Origin: Rehmannia glutinosa
Taxonomy: Eukaryota; Streptophyta; Magnoliopsida; Lamiales; Orobanchaceae
Direction of reading: 5' to 3'
Length of the DNA: 64,000 bases
Assembly (NCBI GenBank): GCA_016081115.2
Contig: CM071924.1
Coordinates: 87,682,616-87,746,615 of the forward strand
Below are positions 59,871-64,000 of this stretch, one piece after another. The first letter of the stretch is position 1. Each line of letters opens with the position of its first letter. The position numbers and the translations under genes are program-made. Below the pieces are notes generated by a model that saw only the letters and a program-made list of their open reading frames with translations, ran no database searches and was not told where the DNA came from.

Positions 59871-60339
59871 CCAAACCTATCTATTTGTAACCAAATCAAT
59901 TCAAAAGCTTTCCTCCATGGCTATTAGAACAAGAAAAACACAAATAATGATAATAAATCAATTAATACCTCAATGGTTCCATTTCTACGTCAAAATCGAG
60001 CGATTTTGGTTGAGAAAACCCTAAAACTTGATGTACGAACAACTATGGATGATGAACTTCGGTTTCTTACAAATTTTCGGTTGATTCCGAGTCGTTTTCC
60101 CATTGTTTTGACAAGAAAATTTGAAATTTTTGAGTATAGTGAAGACAACGGTCTATTTGTTTGGGAGAGAAAGGGATAGAGAGAGAATTTTTAAGAAATG
60201 AATGAAATCTTTTTTTTTAATATGACTTAAGAAGTCAAGGGCCAAATTTGTATTAAAATCGGGTCACCCAGCCATACTTGACTATTCCCACCTTTCTTTC
60301 GGCCTTTCAGCTATATTTAATTAAAAAATAGAAAAAAAT

Positions 60340-60520
60340 ATAAAAATGTTGGTTTTCGGTTTGGTTCAGTCAACCGACCCCCAACACAAACCGAAACCGA
60401 AAGCTAAAATTTTTAAAATAATAACTGAACACCATACCGAATTGTTTGGTTCGGTTTCGATTTGGGCCAAACTTTCGATTTCGATTCAGTGCAGTCAGTT
60501 AACCGAATTGCTCACCCCTA
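60340..60520. mobile_element. hAT-like MITE remnant
   Basis: GGTTCGGTTTCG/CCGAAACCGAA words and a right end TTGCTCACCCCTA, typical of plant hAT MITEs. The left end is not preserved or is at about 60340. The next MITE abuts it directly. Confidence 0.5.
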
Positions 60521-60526
60521 GACATT

Positions 60527-61061
60527 CGAGCATCTCCAATCGACGCCAATTTGAAGGAAAAAACCTTCTCCAACCCTACATTATTTCCCACTCTAAAATA
60601 GGGTGAGTGAACAGTGCGCCTCTTAATGTAGATGGTCGTTGTTCACACCTCAACTTTTTTTTTTTGACATTTTTAAATGTCACGTTTTGTCATTTTCTCT
60701 TAAATTATGTATAAATGTTTTGTATCTCCATCAATTTATTAAAATAATTTTAAAGTTAATATCTAATTATCATGTTTTTTGTTAATTAAGATTTTAGTGT
60801 AAATTGTTATATTTATAATCAAATTCTTATATATATATATATATATATATATTGTATTAGACATAAATATATATATATATATTAAAATTATAATTTGACA
60901 AAAAGTATTTAATTTCAATATAACAAAAATCAAAATGAAATATTCCAATTTGGAGTAAAATTTAGAGTGGACCGTTGGAAATTAATGTTGAGTTCCTCTA
61001 AATTTTCCTCTAAAATAATGTAAAGCTCACACTGTTTTAGAGAAATCCCTTGGAGATGCTC
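60527..61061. mobile_element. MITE with GAGCATCTCCAA ends
   Basis: 535 bp with inverted ends CGAGCATCTCCAA / TTGGAGATGCTC and 9-bp flanks CTAGACATT and CTAGATATT (8 of 9). The duplication length suggests Mutator-like. It includes AT microsatellites (60828-60885). Confidence 0.8.
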
Positions 61062-61166
61062 CTAGATATTGGATTCCCGGAATTTTCTGATATTGAAAAT
61101 AAAAAAAAAAGTACACATTGAATTCAGAGAAATAATATGATATCAGAGTGTGGTGGGCCTTAAGAA

Positions 61167-61813
61167 TAGGGGTGGCCACGGTTGAACTCGCTAAATCGCT
61201 TCGGTTCCAAAACCGTTGGTTCCGGTTCTTCATTTTGAGGAAGGAAACCGTTGCCTCATGGTTCGGTTTGGTTTGGAACCCATTTCTCTATGGTTCCTAA
61301 TTACGGTTTTAACCGAACCATTTGTTTATCTTTTGATGATTTTTTGATTTCTTAAAATAGTTTATCAATTTCATTAAAAAAAAAAAAATAAAAAAAAGAC
61401 TTGACTTAATATTCAATAAAGTTTTATACTTAATATTAATAATAATAATATTAAACTATCTATATATACTATTAGAGTATAGAAGAATCAAAGTTCACGT
61501 AGTTCGCTTACAACATTTGGTCTAAAATGTGTATAATGTAGTTACGGAAATAAAACATCATAATAAACATTTAATATTTCTTATAGCATGTATTTATCAA
61601 AATAGAATTCTTTGGTTTTAACCTTAAAAAATGGTTTCATCACGGTTCTAACCGACGGTTAAAAAAAACGCTTTCCCACGATTTTTGAGACCTAGAACTG
61701 AACTGAATTGGCCTAATGGTTTTGGGAACCATTGACCACTATTACGGTTTAGAACCGCGACCACGCCTCATTTCAATTTGAAACCCGATTTCGGTTTTAT
61801 TTGACCACCCCTA
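61167..61813. mobile_element. hAT-type MITE
   Basis: 647 bp with ends TAGGGGTGGCCACGG / ACCACCCCTA and a perfect 8-bp target duplication CTTAAGAA at 61159-61166 and 61814-61821. Subterminal parts are rich in GGTTCGGTTTGG/ACCGAACC words. No transposase. Confidence 0.92.
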
Positions 61814-61821
61814 CTTAAGAA

Positions 61822-63518
61822 TGGACTTTAATTAGTGGCTCATTTATAGTATAAACTAACATTTCAATCTTATAATGCGAGACAAGCCAAAACATGTTTG
61901 AAAGTTGCACCCACCTTTGATTTTTGCGCGTTGGAATTGCTCTCGAGCCTTACGATATTTTTATATTTTGTCATTGTACATTGGCTTCTCATAAAGCTTA
62001 TAGCTTATTGCGTTTTTGTCATTCTCAAGTCCTTGATTATGGTCAACATGTGGAAGCTTTTTTTTTTTTTTTAGTTTTGAAAGTTAATTGCTCGTAAGAT
62101 AATTTCTGATATATAAATGAATTGTGTAAAAATGAATATGAGCAATGTCAACACACACACGCGCACATATATATAGCACAACCATTGAGAATATATAAGA
62201 AAAATAGTTTTATAAACCAATTGAATGCTTTTAATTTCTTTTATTTCGTTTGATATATTTTATATTTTGAAGATTATGTATTTTAAATTTAATTTTTTCA
62301 TATTTAACCACGATTATTATTGCATCGGTTTTTATATTAATTAATCATTATTCGTTATTAATTTATATTTAACCAAAAAGCTACAATATTTGTTCGATAA
62401 TTTTTTTAATTATGTTTCTTATATATTTTAATTTGTTATATTTTTATTATTTATATATGCAATATAGGTGTTAAACTAAGATCATAAAAAATGATTAGTT
62501 TGATATATTATATTTTAAAAACGGATCAAAAACGGAAAAAAAATATTAATTTTTTTCAAAAAGAAAAAATAAGTATAATGATTAATGTAGTATGCACACA
62601 TATTTTGAAATATAATTTTACATAGTTCTATTTTTTATATCATTTTAAAAAATGATTATTTAAAGAAAGTTGGCTACTAAAAATAATGAATACCAAATAT
62701 TTACCAGTTCTTATTTCTACACATTTTTATTATTTTTTATATTGTAATACAATATTTAAAACAGTGGTTAGTAATATAGGAGGAAATTGCTCTTCCCATT
62801 TCTTTCATTCCATTTCTATCAAATTCAATTCATTCGTACTAATTACCAATCATATCGTTAGTACTATAGCAAAAAGTCTTCCTATTTCTTCACCAATCTG
62901 CCGTCAGCATAAACTGAGCTACAAACCCCAGGGACATGTGCCCCATAACTTTATTTATTATTATTAGTTTTGTTAATTTATGTATTAATTAGGTCAAAAA
63001 ATTATGCTCCAATTTTTATACAATTTATAATTGTATTTATTTAGTATCCCGTTATAAAAAATTGCTAGATTCATCCCAAGCCATGAGTAGAGCAAGGAGC
63101 AAACTAGGTCGTGTCAAATCTTTGGTGTTGTCAAAATTCAAAGAATCAATAACAAATTAATTGTAATAGTAGAACGTCGGACAAGTTTACACTTATGGAA
63201 CATCTATCATTAATATATCCTATTTTTTGATAAGTGAGACTCTTGTAATGCATCAACACACTAAGCAAGACATGAATAATAGAAACTACACCCAATTGAC
63301 AGGACTTGTACTATTAAAAAATATTGAAGTTTTGTGATCACAGCGTGACGGTGATACTATGAAGAATTGGGGTTTGAAGGAACTCTCTTGTGGGGACATA
63401 AAGCATTAGGAATCCTCGGAAAGATGGATCTTTTCCTTCCCATCGTCGGAAAAATAAAATAAAAAAAACTCCTCTCAACTTATTAAAAAAATAAAATTTT
63501 TGACAACAAATAGCACAA
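61822..63518. other. AT-rich spacer
   Basis: No gene is supported. There is a short CA/CG dinucleotide patch at about 62150-62170. 62460-62700 is very AT-rich. The open frame at 62686-62967 (+) has no codon or motif pattern that I trust. Confidence 0.5.
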
Positions 63519-63866
63519 TTAGGCAAAAGGATGGGGCAAAACCCGACATGCAGCTATCGATTCCAAGATCCAAGTATGTGGAATGACCTGAGCACCAGTG
63601 TCTTTACACACATCCTCAGCTTCTGCTAATCTCTTGAAGACAAAAGAACTTGCTTCTTTTGCCACACATCCTTGAGGAAAATCATTATTGTAAACGACAA
63701 ACGTTGTAGAGACCGGTTGTTGATCGTGTCTTTGTTCATCCATCTGCTCCATGCACTCGATAACGGTTCCTCCACCAACTCGAACTAAATCTAAGAGATC
63801 ACTCTTGTAAGATGGAACAAAGTCCCCGCTAAAATAAAAGCTCAAACCATCGAAAAGCTTTGGAGC
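63519..63866 (-). CDS. BARD1: BARD1 last exon, second BRCT repeat (gene continues outside)
   Basis: Minus strand, with an AG acceptor at 63867-63868. It begins PKLFDGLSFYFSGDF, then LLDLVRVGGGTVIECMEQ, TFVVYNNDFPQGC, ending VIPHTWILESIAACRVLPHP and a stop. This is the C-terminal BRCT of plant BARD1; the (V/I)VYN.D.P.GC phrase favours BARD1 over BRCA1. It includes the conserved tryptophan of BRCT domains (HTWILESI). No damage is visible. Upstream exons lie to the right of the window. It is separate from the 5' exons at 29-30 kb, which lie downstream of it on this strand. Confidence 0.88.
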   Translation of the reverse strand, partial: APKLFDGLSFYFSGDFVPSYKSDLLDLVRVGGGTVIECMEQMDEQRHDQQPVSTTFVVYNNDFPQGCVAKEASSFVFKRLAEAEDVCKDTGAQVIPHTWILESIAACRVLPHPFA

Positions 63867-64000
63867 CTGTGCAACAAAAAAGGAAGCAAAAATAAAAGGT
63901 CAAAATGCCATATTTCTAGTTTAGATCACATCTGACCAACAAAACAAGTTTTTCAAGAAAAAGTAGAGAGAATAGTTAAGTTGATTTGTCAGTATTCATT

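Larger units (their letters stand above)
54134..60250. mobile_element. Mutator-like element with two convergent genes
   Basis: Inferred element. It holds a MULE transposase gene on the plus strand and a DUF1985-type gene on the minus strand, converging near 57.1 kb, with matching subterminal arrays of AAACGACT/AGTCGTTT words on both sides (54470-54600, and 58995-59500 with 59810-59865). Clear terminal inverted repeats and a target duplication were not found, so both boundaries are approximate. Non-TIR MULEs are known in plants. Confidence 0.6.

Noticed and set aside
63519..63866. BRCA1 as the identity of the right-edge exon
   Set aside because: The VVYN.D.P.GC phrase and the WILESIAA ending fit plant BARD1 better; BRCA1 remains possible at low weight.
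1..64000. tRNA, rRNA, CRISPR or bacterial-type operon signals
   Set aside because: None seen; the window is plant nuclear DNA.

Overview
This is nuclear plant DNA, most likely from a eudicot; an asterid such as a Lamiales species is only a guess from protein flavour. The reasons are intron-containing genes with GT-AG junctions, AT-rich spacers, Ty3 and Copia LTR retrotransposons primed by initiator-Met tRNA, Mutator, hAT and PIF MITEs, and plant-specific proteins: a WIYLD-type SUVR histone methyltransferase, plant BARD1, a JASON-like protein and an F-box protein. The window is a gene graveyard. Fragments of three or four genes, nearly all on the minus strand, have been duplicated, reshuffled and cut apart by transposons.

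Layout. 1-9256 and 9689-11101 hold a decayed SUVR copy (A) whose SET-end intron is split by a full Ty3 Tekay-like chromovirus (367-8854, target duplication TGAAC). A Copia element with two 902-bp LTRs (11102-22837) separates SUVR A from F-box copy A (23237-24505). That Copia carries a second, Sirevirus-like Copia that has lost its 3' LTR. A 4-kb solo LTR (24719-28691, duplication ACAGA) separates F-box A from the 5' exons of BARD1 (29000-30019). Next come hAT and PIF MITEs, a minisatellite, JASON-like exons surrounding a lone SUVR last exon (33.5-35.6 kb), a back-to-back pair of inverted elements (36.4-39.2 kb) and a 1.45-kb foldback element (39982-41428).

44.5-52.8 kb is a second block: a BARD1 intron fragment, an unrecognised three-exon gene (45307-46196), partial F-box B fused to SUVR B (47.3-50.4 kb), and F-box C with its native first exon (51.05-52.5 kb). 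52812-54124 is a TIR element with a perfect 9-bp duplication. About 54.1-60.3 kb looks like a Mutator-like element with a mudrA-type transposase (+) converging on a DUF1985-type gene (-), both broken, flanked by 18-bp palindromes. The right end holds more MITEs and the last exon of a BARD1 gene that runs out of the window.

Few genes look able to work: the chimeric F-box A reading frame, the three-exon gene and the partial BARD1 at the right edge. The most useful general observation is that the two LTRs of the Ty3 element, and the primer binding sites of the two Copia elements, differ at CAG/CTG trinucleotides (CAG to CGA or CG). This may be a systematic consensus artefact at CHG-methylated sites, so some frameshifts in the transposons may not be real.
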